DNA from: an uncultured Roseicyclus sp.
GTDB taxonomy: Bacteria > Pseudomonadota > Alphaproteobacteria > Rhodobacterales > Rhodobacteraceae
Assembly: GCA_947494975.1 (NCBI GenBank)
Contig: CANLXA010000001.1
Span: 868,001 to 932,000 of the forward strand
Reading direction: 5' to 3'
Length of the DNA stretch: 64,000 nucleotides
Shown here: in pieces, positions 20,300 through 31,247 of the stretch
Layout of the letters: each line of letters starts with the position of its first letter
Numbering within the stretch: position 1 is the stretch's first letter
Program-made: the position numbers and the translations under genes
The notes under the pieces: model-generated
The model's database searches: none
Seen by the model: the letters and a program-made list of their open reading frames with translations, nothing else
What the model was told of the DNA's origin: nothing

Positions 20300-20854
20300 A
20301 TGGCGTTCTATAACCGCGTGGTCTACAAGCGCGAAGCGAAACGGCTGATCGATGGGTTGGACCCGGCCACCAAGACCTGCGCCGAAATCTCCGGCGGGAT
20401 GGGTCAGGGATTTGGCTTCAAGTCCATCGAAGAATTTCACTACCCCGAATACGACATCTGCCGTGGTCCGTTCCGCGATGCCAAAGGCAAGCTGCGCAAA
20501 TTCGATGTCATCATCGCCGATCAGGTCTGGGAGCATCTGGACCGGCCCTATGCCGCCACGCAAAACGTCCTGAAGATGCTCAACACAGGCGGCCATTTCT
20601 ACATCTGCGTGCCATTCTATGTGCGCTATCATCTGTTCCCGGTCGATTGCAGCCGCTGGAGCGCGCGCGGGCTGACGAACCTGCTGATCGAAAGCGGGTT
20701 CGAGGAAGACAAGATCGTGGCCGATCAATGGGGCAATCTGGAATGCGCGCGGGCGGATTGCGGGATGAAGTTCTCCAAGTTCGACCGCGAGAAGAACTCG
20801 CTGGAAAACGATCCGAAGTTCCCGATTGTCGCCTGGGCGCTGGCCCGGAAATAG
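20300..20854 (+). CDS. Class I SAM-dependent methyltransferase (putative)
   Basis: FDVIIADQVWEHLDRPYAATQNVLKMLNTGGHFYICVPF. Confidence 0.75.
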   Translation: MAFYNRVVYKREAKRLIDGLDPATKTCAEISGGMGQGFGFKSIEEFHYPEYDICRGPFRDAKGKLRKFDVIIADQVWEHLDRPYAATQNVLKMLNTGGHFYICVPFYVRYHLFPVDCSRWSARGLTNLLIESGFEEDKIVADQWGNLECARADCGMKFSKFDREKNSLENDPKFPIVAWALARK

Positions 20855-20866
20855 GCGCAAAGAAAA

Positions 20867-20888
20867 AGGGCGGCCCGCAAGCCGCCCT
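20867..20888. terminator. Hairpin between convergent genes
   Basis: AGGGCGGC-CCGCAA-GCCGCCCT. Confidence 0.65.
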
Positions 20889-20908
20889 GGTTTGTATCCG
20901 GAGAAGGT

Positions 20909-22822
20909 TCAGGCCGTGGGCTCGGGCTCCATGTCACCCGACGGTTTCGCCTTGGGCTTCAGCTTCGGGATCGCCGTTATCGAGGGTGTGCCACCGGAGG
21001 ACGGCGTCACATCATCATCGTCGCCGCGGTTCAGCGGCTCGCCTGCGATGACCTTGCCGATCTCGGGGCCGGTCAGCGTCTCGTATTCCAGAAGGCCCTG
21101 CGCCAGGCGCTCCAGATCGTCACGCTTCTCGGTCAGAACGCGTTTGGCGGTGTTGTAGCCTTCGTCCACCAGTTCCTTCACCTTGTCATCGATGATCTTC
21201 TGGGTGGCCGCGGAGTGGGTCGTACCGCCCCCGTAAGAGCCCAGATGCGACTGTTGCTCATTGGCGTAGTCGATATAGCCAAGCTCTTCGGCATAGCCGA
21301 ATTGCGTCACCATCGCGCGGGCGATCTTGGTGACCTGCTGGATATCCGATGCCGCGCCGGACGTTATGTTTTCCTTGCCGAACACCAGTTCCTCGGCCAC
21401 GCGTCCGCCCATCGCCATGGCGATCTTGGAGGTGTATTTGCGGTAGCTGACGCTCAACTGATCGCGCTCGGGCAGCGACAGAACCAGGCCAAGGGCGCGA
21501 CCGCGCGGGATGATCGTGGCTTTGTGGATCGGATCGTGATCCGGCACGTTCAGGCCCACGATGGCGTGGCCCGCCTCGTGATAGGCGGTCAGCTTCTTCT
21601 CATCCTCGGACATCACCATGGATCGCCGCTCGGCCCCCATCATGACCTTGTCCTTGGCGCTTTCGAAATCCTCCATCGTAACGAACCGGCGCGAGATCCG
21701 GGCCGCCGTCAGGGCCGCCTCGTTCACAAGGTTCGCCAGATCCGCGCCCGAGAAACCCGGCGTGCCCCGCGCGATGATGCGCAGATCCACATCGGGGCCA
21801 AGCGGCACCTTGCGGGAATGGACACCCAGAATGCGCTCGCGGCCCTTGATGTCGGGGTTCGGCACCTGCACCTGGCGGTCGAACCGGCCGGGGCGCAGCA
21901 GCGCCGGGTCCAGCACGTCGGGGCGGTTGGTGGCGGCAATGATGATGATGCCTTCATTGGCCTCAAACCCGTCCATCTCGACCAGAAGCTGGTTCAACGT
22001 CTGCTCGCGCTCATCATTGCCACCGCCATAACCCACACCACGGGACCGGCCCACGGCGTCGATTTCGTCGATGAAGACGATGCAGGGCGCGTTCTTTTTC
22101 GCCTGCTCGAACATGTCGCGTACGCGGGATGCACCGACACCCACGAACATCTCAACGAAGTCAGAACCCGAGATCGTGAAGAACGGCACACCCGCCTCGC
22201 CCGCAATCGCGCGGGCCAGCAGCGTCTTACCGGTGCCCGGAGGGCCCACCAGAAGCGCGCCTTTTGGGATCTTGCCACCGAGGCGGCTGAACTTCTGCGG
22301 GTTGCGCAGGAATTCGACGATCTCTTCCAACTCGTCCTTGGCCTCGTCAATGCCCGCGACGTCGTCAAAGGTCACCCGACCATGTTTCTCGGTCAGCAGT
22401 TTCGCCTTGGATTTGCCGAAGCCCATCGCGCCGCCCCGGCCCCCGCCCTGCATCCGGTTCATGAAGAAAATCCAGATGCCGATCAGGACCAGCACCGGCA
22501 GCCACAGCGACAGAACGCTGAGGAAGCCCGATTGCTCCTGGGGCCGCGCTTCGATGCGAACGTCGTTTTCCAGAAGCGTCCGGGTCGGCTCGGCATCGCC
22601 GGGCGCGACGGTGGTGAACGATCCTTCGCCGGTGGTGAACTGAACGCTTTCGCCATCCAACGTGGCCGACAGAACGCTACCGTTTTCAACCTGTTGAACG
22701 AAATCGGAATAGGCCACCGTGCGGCTGTTCACCTGGCTCTGGCCACCGGAAAACAGGTTGAACAAGGCCAGGATCAGCAGGAACAGGATGACCCAGAATG
22801 CGACATTTCTCGCGTTGCCCAA
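20909..22822 (-). CDS. ftsH: ATP-dependent zinc metalloprotease FtsH
   Basis: [31 protein letters not shown] start at 22822 giving (M)GNARNVAFW after GAGGAGA. Confidence 0.95.
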   Translation of the reverse strand: MGNARNVAFWVILFLLILALFNLFSGGQSQVNSRTVAYSDFVQQVENGSVLSATLDGESVQFTTGEGSFTTVAPGDAEPTRTLLENDVRIEARPQEQSGFLSVLSLWLPVLVLIGIWIFFMNRMQGGGRGGAMGFGKSKAKLLTEKHGRVTFDDVAGIDEAKDELEEIVEFLRNPQKFSRLGGKIPKGALLVGPPGTGKTLLARAIAGEAGVPFFTISGSDFVEMFVGVGASRVRDMFEQAKKNAPCIVFIDEIDAVGRSRGVGYGGGNDEREQTLNQLLVEMDGFEANEGIIIIAATNRPDVLDPALLRPGRFDRQVQVPNPDIKGRERILGVHSRKVPLGPDVDLRIIARGTPGFSGADLANLVNEAALTAARISRRFVTMEDFESAKDKVMMGAERRSMVMSEDEKKLTAYHEAGHAIVGLNVPDHDPIHKATIIPRGRALGLVLSLPERDQLSVSYRKYTSKIAMAMGGRVAEELVFGKENITSGAASDIQQVTKIARAMVTQFGYAEELGYIDYANEQQSHLGSYGGGTTHSAATQKIIDDKVKELVDEGYNTAKRVLTEKRDDLERLAQGLLEYETLTGPEIGKVIAGEPLNRGDDDDVTPSSGGTPSITAIPKLKPKAKPSGDMEPEPTA

Positions 22823-22899
22823 GGGAGATCTCCTCAAACGGGATGAGCGCGAGGGGGTCCTCGCGCGTTTCTTCTAAGATAAGCCCAACTGATCCAAGT

Positions 22900-24186
22900 T
22901 CAACGCGATTCCAACGATTGGGCGAACGCGCCGCGGCTTGGCCGAAACTCGACCACGTGGGCGGGGCCAAATGATGTCGGGCGGAAGGCGATAAGGCGGT
23001 CCCCGTCAAACACGGCCGGCAGGGTGATCGCGGTCTCGTGGGGCGGCGCATCGGCCGGCCTCTCGCCAAGCTGTTGCCAGCCACCCGGCCCAAGGGCGCG
23101 GACCGTCAGGCCCGTGATCTCGTCTCCGTGCACATGCCACCGCCCGTCCCAGAGGGCGCCCACCGGCGCCGACACGCCTTTCACCGCCGCATATTCCCGC
23201 GCCACGCGGATCTGCTCCCGCCCGGCGACGGCCCGGCATCCATGCAAAGTGCCACTGCCGCCCGCCAACAGCCGGTCCAGCAGGTCGGTCAGCGCCGCCT
23301 CCCGGGGCCGGTAGGGGGCCGAGGCGACCCATTGCAGCGCGCCCGACAGCAGGCGCAGTTGTGTGTCGCGATCCGTGTCGGCCAGCACATCACGATCGAT
23401 CAGCAGGGCACCGGAATAGAACCGCCCGACGCTCTCGGCACGGGTCGCATCGCGCGCCACCTCAACCGCACGCGCCTCCAACGCCCGCCGCGCGCGGGCC
23501 ATGCGGGCGGCGGTGTCGGCGAGGGCGCCGCGGTCAAGCCCCAAGGTCTCGATGGCCTGCCGTATCCGCACCCGTTCAAAGGCCGGATCGTCATTGCTGG
23601 GATCATCCACATAAGGCACCCGCAAGGTATCGATGTAATGCCGCAAATCCGCGCGCGTCTCGGACAGAAGCGGCCGGATCACCTGCCATTGGCCGCCAGG
23701 TGCCCGGTGCCGATCCGCCATGGCGGACAATCCGTCCACTCCCGATCCGCGGGCAAGACGCATCAACAGGGTCTCGGCCACGTCGTCCCGGGTATGGGCA
23801 AACAGCACATGCCCGACCTCACCCCGCCAACCGTCGATCAAAGACAATCTCCCGCGGCGCGCCGCGTCCTGCAGGTTGCCCTGCCGGTCCCAATGCCAAT
23901 GCAGCACGTCATGGCGATGGCCGAGGGCCGCACATTCCCGCGCCACCATCCGGGCCTCTGTCGCGCTGCCCTCGCGCAACCCGTGGTCGATGGTGACGAC
24001 ATGCAGGCCCACGCCGAACACCCGCGCCCAATCGTGGCACAGCGCCAGCATCGCCATGCTGTCGCCCCCGCCGGAGACGGCCAGCCCGATTTGCGAAGGG
24101 AAATCAGGGCCGAGGAGACGCCCCATATGCCCGGCGAACCGCTCCGCTAGGCTATCGGTCACATCAACCCTGTCACTGGCAGCCAA
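22900..24186 (-). CDS. tilS: tRNA(Ile)-lysidine synthase
   Basis: AVSGGGDSMAMLAL PP-loop; genomic position next to ftsH. Confidence 0.92.
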   Translation of the reverse strand: MAASDRVDVTDSLAERFAGHMGRLLGPDFPSQIGLAVSGGGDSMAMLALCHDWARVFGVGLHVVTIDHGLREGSATEARMVARECAALGHRHDVLHWHWDRQGNLQDAARRGRLSLIDGWRGEVGHVLFAHTRDDVAETLLMRLARGSGVDGLSAMADRHRAPGGQWQVIRPLLSETRADLRHYIDTLRVPYVDDPSNDDPAFERVRIRQAIETLGLDRGALADTAARMARARRALEARAVEVARDATRAESVGRFYSGALLIDRDVLADTDRDTQLRLLSGALQWVASAPYRPREAALTDLLDRLLAGGSGTLHGCRAVAGREQIRVAREYAAVKGVSAPVGALWDGRWHVHGDEITGLTVRALGPGGWQQLGERPADAPPHETAITLPAVFDGDRLIAFRPTSFGPAHVVEFRPSRGAFAQSLESR

Positions 24187-25018
24187 GACGCCCGCGTTCA
24201 GCTTCCGCTTCGGCGACAGACGGGTTGCCCGGGTAGCGCACGGCCACTTCGGCCAGGGTCAGACAGGCCTCATCGGCCTGGCCAAGCTGCGCCAGCGACA
24301 CGCCAAGCGATGTAAGCGCGGCCGGCGCGCGTTGCCCGTCGGGCTGCGCGGTGAAACTGTCGAGGAAGGCGCGCGCCGCCTGGCTCCAGCGGCCCAGATT
24401 CACCTCGGCCTCACCCCGCAGGTAATGCGCTTCCGCCGACAATGGCCCACCGGGATAGCTCTCGGTGAAGGTCTCGAACAACACCGATGCATCGGAGAAG
24501 TTGCCGGCCTCGAAGGCCTCGCGCGCGCGGTCGAAATCGCCCTGCTCGGCGACGGCCAGATTCCCGCCGCCGGTTTCGGGCAGCGGCGTGGTGGTCACGC
24601 CTCCATCGGTTGCCGGGGCAACGGGGGCGAGGCCGGTCGTCTCGGGTGTCACGCCGCCGAGCGACGGGGTTTCGCCAAGCGAGCCAACATCGCAATCCGG
24701 TTCCAGCTCACACAGGCGAAACTCCAGATCCCCGATCCGGTTGGTCCCGTCACGCACAATGCTGTCGACGGTCAATTGCAGACGCTCGGTGGCCGAGGTC
24801 AGGCGCTGCACCTCCGCCTCGATGGTATTCACCCGGTCCAGCGTCGTGCCCGACGCGCCCGATCCGGTCGCGCCACCGGTTGTGTTCAACTCGCCGCGCA
24901 GGCGCTGGATTTCCACGTAGAGCACCGACAATTCCTGGCGGATATCGGCCAGAGTCTGATCCTGCGCGACGGCAGGGCCAGCCGCAAGCGCCGCGCAAAG
25001 GGCAATCGCCAGCCGCAT
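24173..25018 (-). CDS. cpoB: Tol-Pal associated CpoB/YbgF
   Basis: Signal peptide, coiled coil, C-terminal TPRs (FPGGPLSAEAHYLRGEA-like); tol-pal position. Confidence 0.9.
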   Translation of the reverse strand: MRLAIALCAALAAGPAVAQDQTLADIRQELSVLYVEIQRLRGELNTTGGATGSGASGTTLDRVNTIEAEVQRLTSATERLQLTVDSIVRDGTNRIGDLEFRLCELEPDCDVGSLGETPSLGGVTPETTGLAPVAPATDGGVTTTPLPETGGGNLAVAEQGDFDRAREAFEAGNFSDASVLFETFTESYPGGPLSAEAHYLRGEAEVNLGRWSQAARAFLDSFTAQPDGQRAPAALTSLGVSLAQLGQADEACLTLAEVAVRYPGNPSVAEAEAERGRLGCQ

Positions 25019-25019
25019 C

Positions 25020-25541
25020 TCAGGACGCCAGCCCGGCGGACAGAACCGTCACCGCGCGCCGGTTCTGGCTGTAACACGCCTCATCGGAACAGATCTGCAG
25101 CGGGCGTTCCTTGCCGTAGGAAATCGTGCGCAGGCGCGCATCGGGCACCCCGCGACTCACCAGGTATTCACGCACAGCGGCCGCGCGGCGCGCCCCAAGC
25201 GCAAGGTTGTATTCCCGCGTGCCCTGCTCATCGGCATGGCCTTCGATCAGCGCGGTGAATTCGGGGTTCGCCAGCAGCCACTGCGCCTGCGAGGCCAGGG
25301 TGTTCTGCGCCTCAGGCGACAGGGTCGATTGGTCGACGGCAAAGAGCACACGATCGCCCACGACCTCGTTGAAATAGACCGGGCTTGTCGGATCACCGAT
25401 ACCGCCCGCGCCTGCCCCGGCAGCCCCCGCCACACCAGCGGCGCTATCGCCGTTGCCAAAGCCCCCTTGCGAACAGGCGGCCAGCGCCAGGGTGCCAATC
25501 AGAAGCGCCACGTGAACGCGGCGGAAGATGGATTTTGTCAT
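25020..25541 (-). CDS. pal: Peptidoglycan-associated lipoprotein
   Basis: Lipobox LALAAC, OmpA motif (IEGHADEQGTREYNLALGARRA). Confidence 0.95.
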   Translation of the reverse strand: MTKSIFRRVHVALLIGTLALAACSQGGFGNGDSAAGVAGAAGAGAGGIGDPTSPVYFNEVVGDRVLFAVDQSTLSPEAQNTLASQAQWLLANPEFTALIEGHADEQGTREYNLALGARRAAAVREYLVSRGVPDARLRTISYGKERPLQICSDEACYSQNRRAVTVLSAGLAS

Positions 25542-25630
25542 AAGCTCGGATCCTCGGATCTTGTTTTGCACTTGAATATCACGGGACGGGGCCATCCGCC
25601 AACTCCCGTTGGTCCCAGGCCCCGCAATTG

Positions 25631-26971
25631 TTAACTCTGCAGCGGCGACCAGGCCGGATCGGACGCCATGCCGGGCGTTGCCACCCGTTGCAGGTTCCGG
25701 CCCGAAATGTCGACGGAATAAACCGCGGGCGCGCCATCATCGCCGGGCGTTTCGCGGGTGAACATGATCACGCGGCCATTTGGCGCCCAGGTCGGGCCTT
25801 CATCGAGGAACGAGGACGTCAACAGGCGTTCCTCCGATCCATCGGTGCGCATCACGCCGATATGGAAGCGCCCGTTTTCTTGCTTGGTGAACGCGATGTA
25901 GTCGCCCCGCGGCGACCAGACGGGGGTGCCATAGCGTCCCGTTCCCGCGCTGATCCGGCGCGGATCGCCGCCATTTGCGGGCATGATGTAGATCTGCTGG
26001 CCACCCGAGCGATCGCTCTCGAACACGATCTGATCGCCGTCCGGGCTGAAGGATGGCGCGGTTTCGATCGACGGCGTCTGCGTCAGCCGCACCCGCGTGC
26101 CCGTGGCCAGATCAAGCGAGTAGATGTCGGTATTGCCGCTTTCCTCAAGGCTGAACACCACCGTCTGGCCCGATGGCGAGAAGCGGGGGGAGAAGGTCAT
26201 GTTGCCGCCGGGGATGGCCTCCAGCGGGCGGCGCTGCACGGTGGCCACATCCATCAGGTAGACCTGCGGAAATCCGCTCTCGTAGCTGGTGTAGAGGATT
26301 TGGCCACCGCTGGGGCTGAACCGTGGGGCCAGAACAAGCGAACGCGAGTCGGTCAGGAACTGCACATTCGCGCCGTCGTAATCCATGATCGCCAACCGCT
26401 TGAGGCGGGCGTTTTTCGGCCCCTCCTCGGCAATGAACGCCACGCGGGTGTCGAAATACCCGCTCTCGCCGGTGATCCGGGAATAGACCTGATCGGCCAC
26501 GTTATGGGCCATGCGCCGCCAGCTGTCGGCGGAGCCCACGAATTGCAGGCCCTCGCCCAGGGGGGCCTGGCTGAACACGTCGAACAGGCGGAACCGCACG
26601 ACCAATTGGCCATCGGCGCGCTGCTCCACCGCGCCGGTGATCAGCGCCTGCGCATTGATCGCCTGCCAATCGGCGTAGTTCACCTGCGCGCCGAAGCTGG
26701 TAATTTGCGAGATATAGGCATCCGGCGGGATCTGCCGGAACAGGCCGGTGCCGCGCAGATCGGCGGCGATCACCCGGCTGATATCGGCCGCCGCATCCGT
26801 GGCGCCCGCGTTTTCCGCGATGAAGCTTGGCAGCGCGAAGGGCAGCGGCTCGATCACACCTTCGGTGATCTCCAGCCGGAGCGGGCCGTTCTGCGCGAAG
26901 GCAAAGCCGGGGAGTGCCGTTGAGGCCACAAGGAGTGATGTGGAGCGGATGAAATTCCGACGGGTCAACAT
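25631..26971 (-). CDS. tolB: Tol-Pal protein TolB
   Basis: WD40-like repeats ([24 protein letters not shown]). Confidence 0.95.
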   Translation of the reverse strand: MLTRRNFIRSTSLLVASTALPGFAFAQNGPLRLEITEGVIEPLPFALPSFIAENAGATDAAADISRVIAADLRGTGLFRQIPPDAYISQITSFGAQVNYADWQAINAQALITGAVEQRADGQLVVRFRLFDVFSQAPLGEGLQFVGSADSWRRMAHNVADQVYSRITGESGYFDTRVAFIAEEGPKNARLKRLAIMDYDGANVQFLTDSRSLVLAPRFSPSGGQILYTSYESGFPQVYLMDVATVQRRPLEAIPGGNMTFSPRFSPSGQTVVFSLEESGNTDIYSLDLATGTRVRLTQTPSIETAPSFSPDGDQIVFESDRSGGQQIYIMPANGGDPRRISAGTGRYGTPVWSPRGDYIAFTKQENGRFHIGVMRTDGSEERLLTSSFLDEGPTWAPNGRVIMFTRETPGDDGAPAVYSVDISGRNLQRVATPGMASDPAWSPLQS

Positions 26972-27040
26972 ATCAAGTACCTCCTGCCGCGCGGATCTGC
27001 GGCTTCGGTGAGAACAAGGGATGGGCGGGGGCGGATCCGG

Positions 27041-28378
27041 TCATCTCAGGCGCACCCCGTCACGGTCGAACACCAGCGTCGTGCTGGTGGTGGCGGGCTC
27101 TGCCGCCGTGGCGGCGGCACATCCCGTAAGCGCGCCCTCGGCGGCGCGAAAGGCATCTTCCGCCGCACCCGACAGGACGCGGCCGAACCCCGTCAATCGT
27201 ATCGAACGCGCGGCGGGCATATTGGTTTCGTCAAGGCTGACATCCACGGAGAGGACGGCCCACCGCGCCTCGGGCGACAGGCGTGCCATGGACCAGCAGA
27301 TCTGCGCATCGTCGATCATCCGGGCAATGGCGAGCGGATCGGGCGCGGGCAGGACGATGGGCGCTTCGGGATCGGTCGGTGCCGGATCGCGCCCCGGCAA
27401 CGGCGGGGCGGGCAGTGGCGCGGGCCGGGCCGGCGCCGCCATCGGCGGCGACAGCAGGACGCTGGCCATCGGTTCCATTTCGGGCGGCGACGGCTGCGGG
27501 CTGCGGTCAAGGCTGTCGGGGCCTTCGGGAAGCGCGTCGGGTGACAGGGCCGAAGACGGGAAGGGATCGTGGCGCGGCGCAGCGGCGCGATAGAGGCGCG
27601 GCTGACGCGTGATCGGCGCGGTCGCCCCCGGCAGCAACACCGCCGAAAGGGGCGCCTGCGGGGCCGGATCCAGCGCGATCATCCTGTCCTGGGCCGCGGG
27701 CGCGGGCGGCAGGGGGCGCGACAGGACCGGCGCAAGGTCATGGCGCGGGATCGCCACGGAGGCCGGTTGCAAAAGCGGGCGGGGCGTGGCCGGTGTATCG
27801 GGCAACATAACGGCCGCCATCGCGGCGGGCCGCGCCGTCACCGGCATCGCCGACACCGGAACACGCGCCAGCACCAGCGGCGGCTGAGGCTCGGCCCGGG
27901 CAGCGGCAATCACGGGCGCGACCGCATCGGCGACCTGCTCCGGCGCAAGCGCCGGTTCCACGCTGCCAGACAGATCGCCGCCCGGATCCGCCGGAATCGC
28001 CGCTATCGGGCGGGGCACGGGGCGCGCACCGGTGGGCACAAGACCGGCCTCCGGGTCGGCAAGCGGAGCCAGCACAATCGCCGGGGCCAGAACGTCGACC
28101 ACTTCAAGCGCCACATCCGGCGCTTCGCTTGCGATCACATCGGTGGGCGAAGCCGGGTTCCCCTCGGGTCCTATCACTTGCCCGATGGCAGGCTCCGTCG
28201 GCGCGATGAGACGCCCGGATGCGCCTCCGGCTGTCGTCTCCGGCTCAGCCTGCGGGATGACAACACGCGGCGCGGCGCTGACCCAGCGCCCGGGCCGCTC
28301 ACCAATCGCGGTCTGCGCGGCGGCGGGGCCAAAAGAGGCCCCCAGCGTAAGGGCCAGGATCAGAGACAGCCGGATCAT
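27041..28378 (-). CDS. Secreted Pro/Ala-rich protein with TolA-C-like C-terminus
   Basis: Signal peptide GPAAAQ, long Pro/Ala-rich linker, C-terminal pattern parallel to TolA of the next gene and ending DGVRLR. Confidence 0.7.
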   Translation of the reverse strand: MIRLSLILALTLGASFGPAAAQTAIGERPGRWVSAAPRVVIPQAEPETTAGGASGRLIAPTEPAIGQVIGPEGNPASPTDVIASEAPDVALEVVDVLAPAIVLAPLADPEAGLVPTGARPVPRPIAAIPADPGGDLSGSVEPALAPEQVADAVAPVIAAARAEPQPPLVLARVPVSAMPVTARPAAMAAVMLPDTPATPRPLLQPASVAIPRHDLAPVLSRPLPPAPAAQDRMIALDPAPQAPLSAVLLPGATAPITRQPRLYRAAAPRHDPFPSSALSPDALPEGPDSLDRSPQPSPPEMEPMASVLLSPPMAAPARPAPLPAPPLPGRDPAPTDPEAPIVLPAPDPLAIARMIDDAQICWSMARLSPEARWAVLSVDVSLDETNMPAARSIRLTGFGRVLSGAAEDAFRAAEGALTGCAAATAAEPATTSTTLVFDRDGVRLR

Positions 28379-29526
28379 CGCAGGCGCATCCCTTCGGGGT
28401 TGAACACCAGTTCCACCTGCTGCCAGCGGCCATAGCTTTCCTCGGGCAAGTTGAACCCGTTGGCGCCGCAGCGGATGATGGCCCGGCGCGCGGCCTCATA
28501 GGCCTGGTTGGCCGCACCCTCGGACCCGCCGGAAAACTCGATCATCCGGATCGTGCCGGTATCGGGCCGCGCATCGCGACTCATGTCGAACGCCACCACC
28601 ACCGTGGTGTTGAGCGCTTCGGTCGACAGCGCGCCCACATTCCAGCAGGCCTGAACCGCCACGCGAAACCCGTCGCGCACTCCCTGGCTCAGCGGCGGGC
28701 CCGACGGCGCGGCGGCGGGAGCCGCATCCGGCGCCTCGACAGCCTCGGCAACCGCGCCTGCAATGGCGGCAGCCAGCGGGTCTTCTTCCTCGACCGGGGC
28801 CTCCGGCGCGACCTCTTCCGCGGGCGCCTCGGCCACCGCGTCCTCGGCGGGTTCCTCAACCGGTGCGGGCCGCTCGGGCCGGGGTGTCGGACGTACGGAG
28901 GCGGTCGGCCCCAACGGCGCGGCCGCGGGCTCATCCGCCTCGGTCACGATCTCGGTTGTGGCCTCCTCGGGGGCGGTGTCGGGCGTTTCTTCCACCGGGG
29001 CGTCGGGGGCCACCTCCGGCTCGGTGGTCTGTTCCAGCACATCCGGCGCGGTCTCCACATCCGGCTCAGGCAGCGGGGCCGCCACCGGGGCCACGCGCGG
29101 CGCGTCATCGGGTATGGGCGTTGGGGAGACATCCGCCTCGGGCGCGCCGGGCGGCGGGGCCAAAACGGCCACATCATCGGTCACTTGCGTGTCCGGCACC
29201 GGATCCACCGGCACCGGATCGCTTTCCGGCGGCGGCGCGGCGGTTTCCACCGGCACATCCTGCGCCGGCGGCGGCGTCTCGGCCGCAGGCGTGTCGGGCG
29301 CTTCGGTCACTTGCGGTAAAGCGGGTGCGGTGGGCTGTTCAACCTCCGCGGGCTCCGATACCGCGGCAGACCCCGTCAATGCTTCGAATTCTGCCGTCGT
29401 CATCAAGGTCACGCCGGTGACCTCGAACTCCGTATCCGGGCTGCGATCGAACAACGCGCCGCCAAAGGCCACCCACAGCAGGAGGCCCGCATGGATCGTG
29501 CCGGACGCGTAGAGGGATCGGCGCAT
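28375..29526 (-). CDS. tolA: Cell envelope protein TolA
   Basis: N-terminal TM, Ala/Pro/Glu-rich linker, C-terminal VAVQACWNVGALSTEALNTTVVVAFDMSRD domain; tolQR neighbours. Confidence 0.88.
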   Translation of the reverse strand: MRRSLYASGTIHAGLLLWVAFGGALFDRSPDTEFEVTGVTLMTTAEFEALTGSAAVSEPAEVEQPTAPALPQVTEAPDTPAAETPPPAQDVPVETAAPPPESDPVPVDPVPDTQVTDDVAVLAPPPGAPEADVSPTPIPDDAPRVAPVAAPLPEPDVETAPDVLEQTTEPEVAPDAPVEETPDTAPEEATTEIVTEADEPAAAPLGPTASVRPTPRPERPAPVEEPAEDAVAEAPAEEVAPEAPVEEEDPLAAAIAGAVAEAVEAPDAAPAAAPSGPPLSQGVRDGFRVAVQACWNVGALSTEALNTTVVVAFDMSRDARPDTGTIRMIEFSGGSEGAANQAYEAARRAIIRCGANGFNLPEESYGRWQQVELVFNPEGMRLR

Positions 29527-29533
29527 CGCAAGG

Positions 29534-30022
29534 CTACTCCCCGGTTCCGTCGACAACAGTCCCGTCAAGACGTGGCCCGCCGCCATCCGTCACCAGGCCG
29601 ATCTCCCGAAACCCACCCGCGTTGAGCGCGCCCATGACCTGCATCACCTGCGTATGGCTCAGCGCGCCATCGGCCCGCAGGAAGATCCGCGGGCTGTCGC
29701 GCTCGGCGGCAATCGCCTGCAGGCGGGGAATCAGCTCGCCCAACGCGACCTCGGTGTTTTGTAGCATAACCGTGCCATCAGCCGTGATCGTCACGGCCAG
29801 CGGCTCTTCATCCTCGCTCGGCAGGGCCTCCGCCGCGGTATCGGGCAGGTCAATCGGCACACCCACCGTCATAAGCGGTGCGGACACCATGAAGATGATC
29901 AACAGGCACAACATTACGTCCACGAAGGGCGTGACGTTGATCTCGGACATCGGCTTGGACTTGCGGCTGCCCCGGCCCCGGCGACGCGTCCCGCCGCCTT
30001 TCTGTGCGACAGAGGCCCCCAT
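29534..30022 (-). CDS. tolR: TolR/ExbD-family protein
   Basis: MSEINVTPFVDVMLCLLIIFMV. Confidence 0.95.
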   Translation of the reverse strand: MGASVAQKGGGTRRRGRGSRKSKPMSEINVTPFVDVMLCLLIIFMVSAPLMTVGVPIDLPDTAAEALPSEDEEPLAVTITADGTVMLQNTEVALGELIPRLQAIAAERDSPRIFLRADGALSHTQVMQVMGALNAGGFREIGLVTDGGGPRLDGTVVDGTGE

Positions 30023-30714
30023 CAGTCGAGCTGCCTGCTCAACAAGGTGGAAAACTCGTCGGCAAAGCTCTCATAGGTGCCGACGATCCCGTCGGCATCG
30101 TTGCTCAGCTTGTTGTAAAAGATCACCGCCGGGATCGCCGCCAAAAGGCCAAGGCCAGTGGCCAACAGGGCCTCGGCGATACCGGGTGCCACAACGGCCA
30201 GGGAGGTCTGGCCCGAAATCGCGATTTCCTGGAACGACCGCATGATACCCCAGACCGTGCCGAACAGGCCCACGAACGGCGCAATCGCCCCGGTTGTCGC
30301 CAGGAAGTTAAGGCCATTGGTCAGCCGCGTGCTTTCCCGCGCAATCGCCACGTCCATCGACCGGTCCACGCGCTGCTGAACGCCCGGGATCAAGGCGCCA
30401 TCGTCGCGCAGCGACCGGCGCCATTCGGTCATGCCCGCCGCGAAGACCCGCTCGGAGGCGGAGCGGGGTGCATCGGCCACCTGATCGTAGAGCTCGTCCA
30501 ACGGCTCACCCGACCAGAACGCCGTGTCGAACGCCGTCGCATTCGCGCGCGCCCTGCGGAACATCGCATATTTGGAGAATGTGATGGCCCAGACCCATAC
30601 AGAGGCGACGATCAACGCGACCATCACCAATTGCACGATCAGGCTTGCACGAAAGAAAAGAGCGATGAGGGTAAAATCCGCCTCAGTCGCTAACGCGAGC
30701 GTTTCCGTTTCCAT
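30022..30714 (-). CDS. tolQ: TolQ proton channel family protein
   Basis: MotA/TolQ/ExbB-type domain (GAIAPFVGLFGTVWGIMRSF). Confidence 0.95.
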   Translation of the reverse strand: METETLALATEADFTLIALFFRASLIVQLVMVALIVASVWVWAITFSKYAMFRRARANATAFDTAFWSGEPLDELYDQVADAPRSASERVFAAGMTEWRRSLRDDGALIPGVQQRVDRSMDVAIARESTRLTNGLNFLATTGAIAPFVGLFGTVWGIMRSFQEIAISGQTSLAVVAPGIAEALLATGLGLLAAIPAVIFYNKLSNDADGIVGTYESFADEFSTLLSRQLD

Positions 30715-30836
30715 GACGTCTTTGCTGTCCTCTGCCCGGCCTCAATACCGTATCTACGATCAGGGCGCGCGTTTTGATGCGCCTCATTTGGACGACAGTT
30801 TATCAGCATTAAAGGGTTAAGGCGAACACTTCTCTG

Positions 30837-31247
30837 TCACGGGCTGTCATCTGCCGTGAGCGCTGTGACTTTTGCGCGAATATCCGCCGGAAGGCGGGTC
30901 GCACGCCCTTGTGCATTGAGGATCACGACCTTGACCCGCGCCTCCAGCAGGATCGTGCCGCCCCGCAAAACGCGCTGCGGCATGTCGAAACTGGCGCCTT
31001 TCAAACGGTCCAGCCGCGTCTCCACCACCAGTTCATCGTCGTATTTGGCGGGCAGCAGATATTCCGCCTCCACCCGGCGCACGGCGAAGACAAGGCCCGC
31101 CGCCTTCATGTCAAGCTGGCTGATCCCGGCCTCGCGCACCATCTCCGACCGGCCGCGCTCCAGGTATTTCAGGTAATTGGCGTAATAGACGATGCCCGCC
31201 AGATCGACGTCTTCGTAATACACCCGCAGGGGCCAGTGATGGATCAT
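30837..31247 (-). CDS. ybgC: Tol-Pal associated acyl-CoA thioesterase YbgC
   Basis: RVYYEDVDLAGIVYYANYLKYLERGR. Confidence 0.93.
   Translation of the reverse strand: MIHHWPLRVYYEDVDLAGIVYYANYLKYLERGRSEMVREAGISQLDMKAAGLVFAVRRVEAEYLLPAKYDDELVVETRLDRLKGASFDMPQRVLRGGTILLEARVKVVILNAQGRATRLPADIRAKVTALTADDSP

Noticed and set aside
21215-22846. 543-aa plus-strand ORF
   Set aside because: Antisense to ftsH, which has full family motifs.
28700-29400. Low-complexity Ala/Pro/Glu repeats
   Set aside because: Expected linker domain of TolA, not a DNA repeat element.
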